A DNA stretch of 64,000 bases, from the NCBI RefSeq assembly GCF_014041995.1, contig NZ_CP059492.1, forward strand, positions 1,302,001 to 1,366,000. The letters run 5' to 3'. The DNA is from Changpingibacter yushuensis (lineage in GTDB: Bacteria > Actinomycetota > Actinomycetes > Actinomycetales > Actinomycetaceae). The translations under genes and the position numbers were made by a program. The notes below the pieces were generated by a model. That model saw only the letters and a program-made list of their open reading frames with translations, searched no databases and was not told where the DNA came from. Below, in pieces: positions 19,449 through 28,540 of the stretch. Every line of letters begins with the position of its first letter. Positions within the stretch are counted from its first letter, which is position 1.

Positions 19449-19806
19449 GTTGGAGGTCGCGCCGGCTTATGCCACCGCAGCTTCATCGCTTCCCACCGCC
19501 GCCCCCACGGTTGATGACATCACTGAGGCACTCAAAGATGTTATTGACCCTGAACTGGGTATCAATGTGGTTGACCTCGGCCTTTTGTATGGCGTGAACC
19601 TTGAGGGTTCTAAAGTGGTCATTGACATGACTTTGACGTCAGCGGCTTGCCCGCTCACGGACGTCATTGAAGATCAAGCTGCCCAGGCGTTGAACGGCAT
19701 GGTTTCATCAATGCGTATCAACTGGGTGTGGCTGCCGCCGTGGGGTCCGGAACGTATCACGCCAGATGGGCGTGAGATGCTCCAAGCGCTAGGTTTCAAC
19801 GTCTAG
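19432..19806 (+). CDS. sufT: SufT-like MIP18/DUF59 protein
   Basis: Last gene of the suf operon; DUF59 proteins help mature Fe-S proteins. The product (124 aa) has the family core DPELGINVVDLGLLYGV, the Cys motif LTSAACPLTD, and the end PPWGPERITPDGREMLQALGF. ATG 19432 is preferred because GGAGGAG lies seven bases upstream; ATG 19420 would add four residues. The first 30 residues are Ala/Pro-rich and low in complexity. Confidence 0.9.
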   Translation: MLEENELEVAPAYATAASSLPTAAPTVDDITEALKDVIDPELGINVVDLGLLYGVNLEGSKVVIDMTLTSAACPLTDVIEDQAAQALNGMVSSMRINWVWLPPWGPERITPDGREMLQALGFNV

Positions 19807-19837
19807 ATTTCTGGAACGTGAACAAACATGTGTGTGA

Positions 19838-19870
19838 GATAGTGGGCTGCCTGCAGGGTAGCCCACTATC
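19838..19870 (+). terminator. hairpin ending the suf operon
   Basis: Arms GATAGTGGGCT (19838-19848) and AGCCCACTATC (19860-19870) are perfect complements around an 11-base loop. Only CTTG follows, with no T-run. Confidence 0.65.
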
Positions 19871-19969
19871 TTGCCGTGCAGCGAATCATCGCGTGGCAAA
19901 CTGCAGGGCCAGCCAATCTCACAGTTCAGCGGCCGGGCCTTGGGGATATACGCAGATAGGCTAGATACC

Positions 19970-21583
19970 GTGATTAATGTCCAGAACCTAACAATGCGTA
20001 TTGGCACCCGTGAACTCATCGTCGATGCCAACGTCCGCGTGGATAAAGGCATGCGTGTGGGCTTGGTAGGCCGCAATGGTGCTGGCAAGACAACTCTCAC
20101 CCGGTTGCTGGCAGGGGAGGGCGTGACTTCCGAGGTTATTGAGCATACCGGCACGATCAATCGTGGTGGCTCCATTGGCTATCTGCCACAGGATACTCAT
20201 GTGGGTGACCCGGACCAACTGGCCAAAGATCGCATCCTTTCCGTGCGCGGAGTTGATGTGACACTCAAGCGCATTGCCAAGGCTGAGCATGAGATGTCCA
20301 CCGCCACGGGCAATCGCCAGATCAAGGCGATGGAACGTTACGTCCGGCTGGACGAGGAGTTCACCGCAGCTGGCGGATACGCGGCACAATCCGAGGCAGC
20401 GCAGATGGCGGCGGCCTTGGGACTGCCCGCACGCGTGCTCGAGCAACCGCTCCACACTCTTTCCGGTGGTCAGCGCCGCAGGGTGGAGCTGGCACGTATT
20501 CTTTTTTCGCAGGCCGAAACTCTGCTTCTGGACGAGCCAACCAACCATCTTGATCACGATTCCATAGTGTGGCTGCGCGATTACCTCCGCAACTACAAGG
20601 GTGGTTTCGTCGTTATCTCCCATTCAGTGGATTTGCTAACGGATACGGTCACCGCGGTATGGCACCTAGATGCTAATCGAGCGACCATCGACGTCTACAA
20701 TATGGGCTGGAAGGACTACCTTAACCAACGCGAAGTGGATGAACGACGACGTCGTCGTGAACGTGCGAACGTCGAAAAGAAGGCTTCTGCGCTGATGGCC
20801 CAAGCTGACAAGATGCGTGCGAAAGCCACGAAGGCGGTTGCGGCCCAGAACATGGCCCGTCGAGCAGAACGCATGATGGAAGGCCTGGAAGGGCCGCGCG
20901 TGAACGACAAGGTGGCACATCTGCGCTTCCCGTCGCCGGCACCCTGCGGACGTACTCCGATAACTGCCGCTGGGCTTTCCAAATCCTACGGTTCCTTGGA
21001 AGTGTTCACTGGCGTAGACCTCGCGATCGATCGGGGAAGCCGAGTGGTGGTACTGGGACTGAACGGTACTGGAAAGACCACGCTTCTCAGGCTGCTTTCC
21101 GGAGTTGAGGAAGCCGATTCCGGAGAAGTGATTCCCGGGCACGGCCTCAAGCTCGGTTACTATGCCCAGGAGCATGAGACGATCGATCTCAACAAGACCG
21201 TGGTGGAGAACCTGCGCTATGTGGCACCCGAGCTGGACGATACCCATGTGCGCAGCGTGCTGGGCTCGTTCTTGTTCTCCGGTGAAGATGCAGATAAGCC
21301 GTCCAAGGTGCTCTCAGGCGGTGAGAAGACAAGGTTGGCTTTGGCGATGCTTGTTGTTTCGGCAGCCAATGTGTTGCTTCTGGACGAACCAACCAACAAC
21401 CTTGATCCCGCTTCTCGTGAGGAGATCCTCAACGCATTGCGGCGATATGAAGGTGCCGTGGTGCTCGTTACCCACGATGAAGGCGCCGTCGAAGCACTCA
21501 ATCCTGAGCGGGTACTTCTGCTGCCAGATGGCGACGAGGATTTGTGGTCCTCAGATTACTTGGATCTCATCGCTCTAGCCTGA
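19970..21583 (+). CDS. ABC-F family ATPase
   Basis: Soluble ribosome-associated ATPase with two ABC domains and no membrane part. The 537 aa product has domain 1 Walker A GRNGAGKTT (about 39-47), LSGGQRRRVELARI and LLLDEPTNHLD; a basic linker (about 255-300, NQREVDERRRRRERANVEKK); and domain 2 with GLNGTGKTT, LSGGEKTRLALAM and LLLDEPTNNLD. GTG 19970 gives a start directly before the first strand (INVQNLTMRIG); the open frame continues upstream through the suf terminator, so that part is not coding. Subtype (translation factor or antibiotic resistance) cannot be decided. Confidence 0.9.
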   Translation: MINVQNLTMRIGTRELIVDANVRVDKGMRVGLVGRNGAGKTTLTRLLAGEGVTSEVIEHTGTINRGGSIGYLPQDTHVGDPDQLAKDRILSVRGVDVTLKRIAKAEHEMSTATGNRQIKAMERYVRLDEEFTAAGGYAAQSEAAQMAAALGLPARVLEQPLHTLSGGQRRRVELARILFSQAETLLLDEPTNHLDHDSIVWLRDYLRNYKGGFVVISHSVDLLTDTVTAVWHLDANRATIDVYNMGWKDYLNQREVDERRRRRERANVEKKASALMAQADKMRAKATKAVAAQNMARRAERMMEGLEGPRVNDKVAHLRFPSPAPCGRTPITAAGLSKSYGSLEVFTGVDLAIDRGSRVVVLGLNGTGKTTLLRLLSGVEEADSGEVIPGHGLKLGYYAQEHETIDLNKTVVENLRYVAPELDDTHVRSVLGSFLFSGEDADKPSKVLSGGEKTRLALAMLVVSAANVLLLDEPTNNLDPASREEILNALRRYEGAVVLVTHDEGAVEALNPERVLLLPDGDEDLWSSDYLDLIALA

Positions 21584-21596
21584 CTAAGCTGGGCTC

Positions 21597-22088
21597 ATGC
21601 CTACACTCATTCTCATGCGCCACGCCAAAGCGGGCCATGCCCCAGTGGACTTCGATCGTCCGTTGGCGCCTCGCGGGCGTCAACAGGCCGCGTGGCAAGG
21701 CAGTGCATTGGCGAGGGCCGTGGGCGGCGTGGATTTAGCGATCGTTTCATCGTCTGCTAGAACGCGCCAGACGTTAACAGGGTTGAACTCGGGTGGTTTG
21801 AGAGTTGCCGAGACGTGGTTTGAGGATTCTCTGTATGCAACCTCCTGGGAGGGGATTCTGGGGTTACTCCAACGCGTTCCGGAAGACGCCGGGAGCGTTA
21901 TCGTGGTAGCGCACGAACCTACAATCTCAATGGCTGCGGTCATGCTCGCGTCCAAGGACTCCCCAGTTGGGGACCTACACGCTGGCTTCTCAACAGGCAC
22001 GGCCGCGATAGGCGACGTGGACGGGTGGGGATATCTGGATCGTGGTGGGTATGTTGTGCGTGATGTTCTGGTTCCACACGTGGAATAG
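21597..22088 (+). CDS. SixA-like histidine phosphatase
   Basis: The 163 aa product starts MPTLILMRHAKAGHAP with the RHG-type catalytic motif in the SixA form (RHAKA), has the second-arginine segment IVSSSARTRQTL and the second His in VIVVAHEPTIS. SixA removes phosphate from histidines of phosphotransfer proteins; the natural substrate here is unknown. It sits 13 bases after the ABC-F gene and is probably co-transcribed. Confidence 0.88.
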   Translation: MPTLILMRHAKAGHAPVDFDRPLAPRGRQQAAWQGSALARAVGGVDLAIVSSSARTRQTLTGLNSGGLRVAETWFEDSLYATSWEGILGLLQRVPEDAGSVIVVAHEPTISMAAVMLASKDSPVGDLHAGFSTGTAAIGDVDGWGYLDRGGYVVRDVLVPHVE

Positions 22089-22188
22089 CTCTAGGCACTG
22101 ACATACCCATGCATCAGGGCATGAGCGGATGTGTGCACAAGTTCGAAGCACATCAAGGCGCCACGGCAGCCATGCCACCGCGGCGAAG

Positions 22189-22416
22189 TTAGGCGATGGC
22201 TGCGGATGCGCGCTTGGCTAAGCGTTGCTTGCGTGCCCATTCAGCGCGCCCACGTGCCCATTCAGCCTTGAGTTCGGGATCAGCCATGACGATGGCTACG
22301 GTCTGGCAATCCTCAGGACCCGTGACGAAAGCCTGACACAAGGTGCACGGTTCGCCATATCGCAAAGGGCACTGCGGCACATTGGCGTGGCGATTCCGAG
22401 CAACATCATCAGACAT
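22189..22416 (-). CDS. small Cys-containing protein of unknown function (75 aa)
   Basis: A 75-residue protein with a compact motif CPLRYGEPCTLCQAF...GPEDCQTVAIVMADPEL followed by a basic C-terminal helix (WARGRAEWARKQRLAKRA). I have seen this CPL-x4-PCTLC-x5-TGPEDC pattern as a conserved small family in actinobacteria, possibly DUF6767, though the number is from memory. Four cysteines could bind a metal. It lies alone, convergent to the SixA-like gene and divergent from corA. Confidence 0.72.
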   Translation of the reverse strand: MSDDVARNRHANVPQCPLRYGEPCTLCQAFVTGPEDCQTVAIVMADPELKAEWARGRAEWARKQRLAKRASAAIA

Positions 22417-22491
22417 AGGTTCATTCTAAGAGCAGGTTGCGGGCAGTGCCGCCTCATGGATCACAGTGGAGTGCGAGCATACGATTACCTC

Positions 22492-23481
22492 ATGATTCTC
22501 ACGATGAGGAAGTGGCGCGACGGTCAAGCCGTCCCAGCGGATACCACCGGCCAACTGCCCAGCAGGGAGGTTGATGAGGGCGAGCTCTTGTGGGTCGACC
22601 TTGCTGATCCCACGCCCGCCGAACTGCGCTCCATTGGTAAGCACTTCGGCCTCACGCCGCTCGGTATGGCAGATGTACTCGAGCCCCATGAGAGGACCAA
22701 GGTGGTTCGCCACCCGGACCACCTCTCCTTCGTGTGTTACGCCGCTGTGGGCGATACATCGAACGATAACGAGGACCAAGCCGAAGCAGGATTCATCTTC
22801 AACATGGTTCGTGTGAGCGGTTTCGTATTTGAGCGTCTGATCATCACGGTCAGAGCTAACACTGATTTTTCAGTGGACACCATTCAGGAGCGGTGGCTGG
22901 AGGAGCAACGGCTGGTGCGACTCGGTCCGAGCTACCTTATCTACTCTATTCTCGACACGATCGTCGACGAGTACTTCAACTACATCGAAACGATCGAGGA
23001 CAGACTCGAAGATATCGAGGACTTGCTCTTTGAAAAGGTGCTGACGAACGAAGTACAGCAACGGCTCTACAACATTCGTCGGGATCTTTCCCACCTACGC
23101 CGCGCGGTGTCACCTATGCGCGAACTGGTGATCGATTTCGCTAGGCACTTCACTGCACAGACGGAGATGGCCGGATACTATGACGACACGTATGACCACG
23201 CGCTGCGTGCATCGGAATGGATTGACAGTCTCCGAGACACTATCTCTTTCATTGTCGAGACAAACCTCTCGCTTCAAGACACTCGGATGAACGAGATCAT
23301 GAAGAAACTAGCGGCCTGGGCCGCCATCATTTCAGTTCCAACGTTGGTCACCAGCTACTTTGGCCAGAATCTGCCTTTCTTCGGATTCAATGAACACTCT
23401 GGCCTTATTGTCTCTTCAGTCTTATTGGTGGGATCGGCGATCATGCTCTGGGCAGCTTTCCGAAAGAGTGAATGGCTGTAG
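22492..23481 (+). CDS. corA: CorA-family Mg2+/Co2+ transporter with GQN instead of GMN
   Basis: Pentameric divalent cation channel of the inner membrane. The 329 aa product has the acidic cytoplasmic N-terminal domain, the long stalk helix (about 165-265, YFNYIETIEDRLEDIED) and two C-terminal membrane segments. The selectivity motif between them reads TSYFGQNLPFFGF, so the classical GMN is GQN. ATG 22492 gives the usual short N-terminus (MILTMRKWRDG); ATG at 22456 would add 12 residues and ATG 22504 would remove four. Confidence 0.9.
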   Translation: MILTMRKWRDGQAVPADTTGQLPSREVDEGELLWVDLADPTPAELRSIGKHFGLTPLGMADVLEPHERTKVVRHPDHLSFVCYAAVGDTSNDNEDQAEAGFIFNMVRVSGFVFERLIITVRANTDFSVDTIQERWLEEQRLVRLGPSYLIYSILDTIVDEYFNYIETIEDRLEDIEDLLFEKVLTNEVQQRLYNIRRDLSHLRRAVSPMRELVIDFARHFTAQTEMAGYYDDTYDHALRASEWIDSLRDTISFIVETNLSLQDTRMNEIMKKLAAWAAIISVPTLVTSYFGQNLPFFGFNEHSGLIVSSVLLVGSAIMLWAAFRKSEWL

Positions 23482-23507
23482 GAATCAACCCTTTACGGCA
23501 CGCGTGG

Positions 23508-24428
23508 CTACTGCGCATTCCAGCCGAAGAGGGCCACGAGTTTGTCGAGCCGCGCAGTGGTGATCGCTGCGTCAGCTTGCTCAAGTACCACAGGCTTCGC
23601 GCAGAATGCCACAGAAAGACCAGCGGCCTCCATCATCCCCAGATCGTTGGCCCCGTCGCCGACTGCCACTGTCTGGTCTAGCGGAATACCACGCACGCTG
23701 GACCACTGTAGCAAGGCCTCACGCTTGGCTTGCCTATCAATGATCCGACCATAGGTACGTCCCAAGAGTCGCCCGTCAGCAACCATGAGCCGGTTGGCGA
23801 GCACCTCATCGATTCCACGTGGCTGAGCGATTTGGTCAACCACTTCATGGAATCCGCCCGATACGAGCCCAATGTATCCACCCCGAGCGTGCAGCGCCGC
23901 GATAAGTGAATCAGCGCCGGGAGTCACGGGGACTGTAGCGGCGACGTCGTCGAAAACGCGGGAAGGAACGCCCTCTAGCGTGGCGACGCGCTTTTCGAGC
24001 GATTGAGCAAAATCAAGTTCCCCGCGCATCGCAGCTGACGTGATCTCACGAACCATCTCTTCTGACCCAGCTGCAGCGGCTAGCATCTCGATTACTTCAC
24101 CGCGGACGAAGGTGGAATCCACGTCAGTCACGACGAGTCGGGGGCCCTGAGCCGCCAGTGCGCCCTCAGTGAGAGCGCAATCTACCGCCAACGCGAGCGC
24201 GGGACCACGCAGTTCGGCACGCATCTCACCTGTAACGCGCGAAACAGAATCTGCCACGAAGAGACTCAACGAGTTGAGGTCTCCCACGATTGGGTGGGAG
24301 ACCTCGGGTTCGCCAAAAGCCCCGGTGAAACTACTGATTGTGTGGGCCACAAGCCCAGCCGGAAGCGGCTGTTCTGATGTCAGAGAAAAACGAATAGCAC
24401 CGGAATGGATCGAATGCGGAGAAGTCAC
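23508..24428 (-). CDS. serB: phosphoserine phosphatase
   Basis: Last step of serine synthesis. The 306 aa product has an N-terminal ACT-like region (about 1-85) and the HAD core with DVDSTFVRGEVIEMLA (nucleophile Asp in DVDST), SGGFHEVV, and VGDGANDLGMMEAAG. GTG start at 24428, only two bases after the glgC stop, so it is translated from the same mRNA as glgC. It is convergent to corA with 26 bases between. Confidence 0.94.
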   Translation of the reverse strand: MTSPHSIHSGAIRFSLTSEQPLPAGLVAHTISSFTGAFGEPEVSHPIVGDLNSLSLFVADSVSRVTGEMRAELRGPALALAVDCALTEGALAAQGPRLVVTDVDSTFVRGEVIEMLAAAAGSEEMVREITSAAMRGELDFAQSLEKRVATLEGVPSRVFDDVAATVPVTPGADSLIAALHARGGYIGLVSGGFHEVVDQIAQPRGIDEVLANRLMVADGRLLGRTYGRIIDRQAKREALLQWSSVRGIPLDQTVAVGDGANDLGMMEAAGLSVAFCAKPVVLEQADAAITTARLDKLVALFGWNAQ

Positions 24429-24430
24429 AC

Positions 24431-25681
24431 CTATACGGTAACCCGAGCGTTCTTCGGGACCACGGTGATGCCACCCTCCGATACGTGGAAACCGCGAGCG
24501 CGATCATGTTCTTTGTCAACGCCCACAATCGCGCCTTCTTCAACCACCACGCGCTTGTCGAGGATTGCGCGTTCAACGTGGGCGTTGCGGGCGATATTGC
24601 AGTCGTCGAAAATCACTGATTCGCGAACTGAGGCCCACGAGTTCACGCGTACGCCGGGCGAGATGACTGAACCGATGACTTCGCCTCCAGAGACAATCAC
24701 ACCAGGGGAGACGATCGAATCGAGTGCGTGCCCCAATCGCTCATGGTGACCGTAGACGAACTTGGCAGGCGGGAGGCCTGTATAGCCCGTAAGCAGCGGC
24801 CAGCGTGAGTTATACAGATTGAACACAGGAGAAACGGCGATCAGATCCAAGTTGGCATCGTAGAAAGAGTCGATGGTACCAACGTCACGCCAATAGTTGC
24901 GGTCGCGTTCTTGAGCACCCGGCACCTCGTTGTACGTGAAGTCGTAGACCCCGCAGTTACCGTTGGCTGCGAATTCCGGAACGATGTTTCCGCCCATGTC
25001 ATGCTTCGAACCGTCATGATCCGCATCAGCGAGCAGGCTCTCAATGAGTGCGTCCGTGTTGAACACGTAGTTTCCCATGGAGGCAAGCACGTGGTCAGGT
25101 GCGTCAGGAAGTTCGAGCCCCGTCGGATCTGTTGGTTTCTCGACGAATCGAGCTACCTTGCGCGGATTCGACTTGTCAGTGTCAATGATTCCGAATGCTG
25201 ATGCAAGTTCGATGGGCTGCCGAATGCCGGCAACAGTTAGGTCAAAGCCAGAATCAATATGTTGCTCCACCATTTGGGAAAAATCCATGCGGTAGATATT
25301 GTCTGCACCGGTAACCAACACGATATCTGGACGTTCGTCATCCATGACGTTGAGCGACTGATAAATCGCATCCGCCGAACCCAGATACCAGTTCTTGCCG
25401 CGGCGCTGCTGAGCGGGAACCGGAGTGACGTAATTGCCTAACAAGTTAGACATCTGCCAGGTTTTGCTGATGTGGCGGTCAAGTGAGTGAGACTTGTACT
25501 GCGTGAGTACCACAACTTTGAGGTACCCAGAGTTGATGATGTTGCTCAGTGAGAAGTCAATGAGCCTATAGGTTCCACCGAATGGAACGGCCGGTTTTGC
25601 ACGGTCCCTCGTCAAAGGCATGAGACGCTTGCCTTCGCCCCCGGCCAGGACGATTGCTAGGACCCGCGGATTTGCTCTCAT
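24431..25681 (-). CDS. glgC: glucose-1-phosphate adenylyltransferase
   Basis: Makes ADP-glucose for glycogen or maltosyl-phosphate synthesis. The 416 aa product has the catalytic [16 protein letters not shown], the [19 protein letters not shown] block, GTADAIYQ-type [19 protein letters not shown] and a C-terminal left-handed beta-helix. ATG 25681 has a good ribosome site (AAGGTGAG) and gives the usual first residues; the frame extends 33 codons further but without support. It is divergent from glgA as in mycobacteria (Rv1213/Rv1212c). Confidence 0.95.
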   Translation of the reverse strand: MRANPRVLAIVLAGGEGKRLMPLTRDRAKPAVPFGGTYRLIDFSLSNIINSGYLKVVVLTQYKSHSLDRHISKTWQMSNLLGNYVTPVPAQQRRGKNWYLGSADAIYQSLNVMDDERPDIVLVTGADNIYRMDFSQMVEQHIDSGFDLTVAGIRQPIELASAFGIIDTDKSNPRKVARFVEKPTDPTGLELPDAPDHVLASMGNYVFNTDALIESLLADADHDGSKHDMGGNIVPEFAANGNCGVYDFTYNEVPGAQERDRNYWRDVGTIDSFYDANLDLIAVSPVFNLYNSRWPLLTGYTGLPPAKFVYGHHERLGHALDSIVSPGVIVSGGEVIGSVISPGVRVNSWASVRESVIFDDCNIARNAHVERAILDKRVVVEEGAIVGVDKEHDRARGFHVSEGGITVVPKNARVTV

Positions 25682-25933
25682 GTGTCTCACCTTACATTGG
25701 AGAGGAGATCGGTGCATGAACTGTTGACGCCCGGCTTGGAAACTCTCTTGCTCCAATCTTCGTTGGTAACACAGCAACAATGTGCCAGAAACGTGGTGCT
25801 CATTGGCACAGTCTGATCTCTAATTCGGGATAGAGTGATGCGGGACGGACTCGTCAACGGCGAGCCCGAGTCCTTTCCACATGTGATCCTGAGGAAGTCC
25901 GCCGCATTGTGCAGGCGCGAGGAAGGAATTCGA

Positions 25934-27187
25934 ATGCGGGTTGATTTGCTGACACGGGAGTATCCTCCTCATGTCTATGGCGGAGCGGGTGTTCATGTCA
26001 CCGAGCTTGCTAGGGTCCTCAGCCAGCATGCTGACGTTTATGTGCGCGCATTTGACGGCGAACGGTCCCCCGATGAACTACAAGACGTGCCTGCGGGCGT
26101 CGTCGTCGACGGATATGACTACCTTGAAGGGCTGGAAAAGGCTAATGCGGCCCTGCGCACCTTCTCCGTGGACTTGGCCATGGCTGAGGACGTTAGGGGA
26201 GCGGACATCGTTCATTCCCACACGTGGTACGCAAATCTCGCCGGACATTTGGGTGGACTCCTCTACGGGGTGCCACACGTCATCTCTGCTCACTCACTCG
26301 AACCGCTGCGCCCGTGGAAACGCGAACAGCTTGGGGGAGGTTACAACCTTTCATCGTGGGCGGAGAAAACGGCATACGAGGCGGCCGACGGTGTTGTGGC
26401 CGTCTCCCGCGCGATGCGTGAGGACATTCTGGCGTGCTATCCCGCCATCGACCCAGACAAGGTTCGAATTATCCACAACGGAATCGATCTCGAGCAGTGG
26501 CACGCACCGCGTACTGACGCTGAATGGGAAGACGCCCGTGCGTATTTCCGGACATATGGACTCGATCCCGATAAGCGGACTATTGTCTTCGTTGGACGCA
26601 TTACACGTCAGAAGGGCGTTCCTGGGCTGGTGCGGGCACTGGCTAGAATTTCTCCTGAGATACAGGTCATCTTGTGCGCAGGCGCTCCTGATACCCCGGA
26701 AATCGCTGCAGAAATGCGCGAGCTGGTAGCCGATCTCCAATCCACTCGCAGTGGAGTTGTGTGGATTGAGGATGTTCTTCCCCAGAAGCGGATCGTCCAG
26801 CTTGAAGCCTGCTCAACTACCTTCGTGACGCCTTCCATCTACGAACCGCTTGGAATTGTCAATCTCGAGGCTATGGCCGTGGGTCTGCCCGTAGTTGGTA
26901 CCGACACCGGCGGAATTCCCGATTGTATCGAAGACGGCGTCACGGGAACGCTTGTTCCGATTGAACAGGCCGACGATGGCACTGGCACGCCACTTGATCC
27001 TGAAACGTTCGAATCCGACCTAGCCGCAGCATTGGAAGAGATGTGTTCAGACCCGCAGCGCGCTCGCGAAATGGGGCAAGCTGGGCGGCGCCGAGTGGAA
27101 GAACACTTCTCATGGGAGTCAATCGCGGTGAGGACGATGGCGTTCTATCAGGACGTCATCGCAGGACGGATGGGACCTAGGAACTAG
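25934..27187 (+). CDS. glgA: GlgA/GlgM-type glucosyltransferase (actinobacterial glycogen synthase)
   Basis: GT4-family enzyme using ADP-glucose. The 417 aa product has MRVDLLTREYPPHVYGGAGVH at the start, the acceptor segment IVHSHTWYANLAG, RIIHNGIDLEQW, FVGRITRQKG and the E-x7-E motif in PSIYEPLGIVNLEAMA. In mycobacteria the orthologue (GlgM) forms alpha-maltose-1-phosphate for the GlgE pathway; which product is made here cannot be told. ATG 25934 follows GGAAGGA. The 252-base divergent gap to glgC holds both promoters, none clearly recognisable. Confidence 0.92.
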   Translation: MRVDLLTREYPPHVYGGAGVHVTELARVLSQHADVYVRAFDGERSPDELQDVPAGVVVDGYDYLEGLEKANAALRTFSVDLAMAEDVRGADIVHSHTWYANLAGHLGGLLYGVPHVISAHSLEPLRPWKREQLGGGYNLSSWAEKTAYEAADGVVAVSRAMREDILACYPAIDPDKVRIIHNGIDLEQWHAPRTDAEWEDARAYFRTYGLDPDKRTIVFVGRITRQKGVPGLVRALARISPEIQVILCAGAPDTPEIAAEMRELVADLQSTRSGVVWIEDVLPQKRIVQLEACSTTFVTPSIYEPLGIVNLEAMAVGLPVVGTDTGGIPDCIEDGVTGTLVPIEQADDGTGTPLDPETFESDLAAALEEMCSDPQRAREMGQAGRRRVEEHFSWESIAVRTMAFYQDVIAGRMGPRN

Positions 27188-27197
27188 AGTTAGCGCT

Positions 27198-27980
27198 ATG
27201 GCAGACGTGCTTGAATTCAAAGATGTGACGGTTCGCCGCGCAGGACGCAATATCCTCGACGGCATTAACTGGGAGGTCAACGACGGCGAACGGTGGGTCA
27301 TTCTCGGCCCGAATGGCGCAGGCAAAACCACGACCATTCAACTTGCGGCTGGGCGCATGCATCCGACCACCGGAACGGTCTCGATTATCGGCGAACAACT
27401 CGGACACGTGGACGTCAATGAGCTGCGCCCTCTGGTGGGTGTAGCTTCGGCTGCTCTGGACGCGCGGATCCCTGGGGAACAACCGGTGGTCGACGTCGTG
27501 CGCACCGCCGCCTACGGGCACTTGGCGCGTTGGCGCGAAACCTATGACGCCATGGACACAGACCGTGCAGACCTTCTCCTCAACCAGCTCGGGGTGGGGC
27601 AGCTACGGGACAGGGTGTTTCACACGCTTTCCTCAGGTGAGACAAAACGGGTGGGCATAGCGCGTGCTCTCATGCCCAATCCTGAGGTACTCGTGCTCGA
27701 TGAGCCGACTTCCGGGCTGGATTTGGGTGGGCGTGAGTCATTGTTAGCTTCCCTCAGCCAACTCGCAGCACAAAAACATGCTCCTGTACTCGTTTTGGTC
27801 ACCCATCATGTGGAAGAGATCCCTGCCGGATTCACTCATAGCCTTCTGCTCAAGGACGGGCGCACGTACGCAGCTGGACCTATCAACGACGTATTAACTT
27901 CGCAGAATCTTTCCGAGGTGTTCGGGCTGCCCCTCACTGTTGAATCCGCAGGTGGGAGATTTAATGCCCGGGCCAAGTAA
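27198..27980 (+). CDS. stand-alone ABC transporter ATP-binding protein
   Basis: Single ABC ATPase domain of 260 aa: Walker A GPNGAGKTTT near 36-45, signature LSSGETKRVGIARAL (Ser in place of the first Gly of LSGGE), Walker B VLVLDEPTSGLD, and the H-loop VTHHVEE. No permease or binding protein lies nearby. The gene starts ten bases after glgA. It resembles ModF/YlmA-like iron or molybdate-type ATPases, but the substrate is unknown. Confidence 0.85.
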   Translation: MADVLEFKDVTVRRAGRNILDGINWEVNDGERWVILGPNGAGKTTTIQLAAGRMHPTTGTVSIIGEQLGHVDVNELRPLVGVASAALDARIPGEQPVVDVVRTAAYGHLARWRETYDAMDTDRADLLLNQLGVGQLRDRVFHTLSSGETKRVGIARALMPNPEVLVLDEPTSGLDLGGRESLLASLSQLAAQKHAPVLVLVTHHVEEIPAGFTHSLLLKDGRTYAAGPINDVLTSQNLSEVFGLPLTVESAGGRFNARAK

Positions 27981-28080
27981 AGCTCGAGTCCTTGTTGTGT
28001 TTGTACGTGGGATCAGCGCCCACACCCGGTAGACTGTGATGCAGGACGCCATTTTGTGCCCATAACTGAAGGAGGCCCCC

Positions 28081-28515
28081 ATGAGCTGGCTAGTTTGGCT
28101 GATCATCGCGATTGTCTGTCTGATCATCGAGACCTTCACAGTTGACTTCACCTTCCTCATGTTGGCGGGTGCTGCGTTACTCACCGCTGGAGTGGCTGCT
28201 ACAACAGGCAGTCTGGTCATTCAGATCATTGCCTTCTCCATCATTTCGGTGGTGCTGGTTGCCTTCGCACGGCCATGGGCCAAGCGGCACATCAATCCGA
28301 AAGGCTCCGCGATGGGCAACGTATACGGGCAGGTCGGCAAATCTGCCAAAACGTTGACCATCGTGGATTCCGATGCTGGCCGGGTCAAGATCGGCGGAGA
28401 CGTCTGGTCTGCTCGCACCACCGGCCCAACGATTGCTAAGGATGTCGACGTCGTCGTGGTCAAGATCGATGGCGCTGTTGCCGTAGTAGAAGTCCGTTCC
28501 CCGGAAGAACCGTAA
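28081..28515 (+). CDS. NfeD-like membrane protein
   Basis: 144 aa protein with two to three N-terminal membrane segments (about 1-65) and a C-terminal OB-fold (about 78-140, GQVGKSAKTLTIVDS...VKIGGDVWSARTT), the short NfeD form. NfeD proteins pair with SPFH/stomatin proteins, and the next gene is one, 25 bases downstream, which supports a membrane-microdomain pair. Good ribosome site GAAGGAGG before the ATG. Confidence 0.9.
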   Translation: MSWLVWLIIAIVCLIIETFTVDFTFLMLAGAALLTAGVAATTGSLVIQIIAFSIISVVLVAFARPWAKRHINPKGSAMGNVYGQVGKSAKTLTIVDSDAGRVKIGGDVWSARTTGPTIAKDVDVVVVKIDGAVAVVEVRSPEEP

Positions 28516-28540
28516 AACACATCTGCGATTGGCGGAAAAT

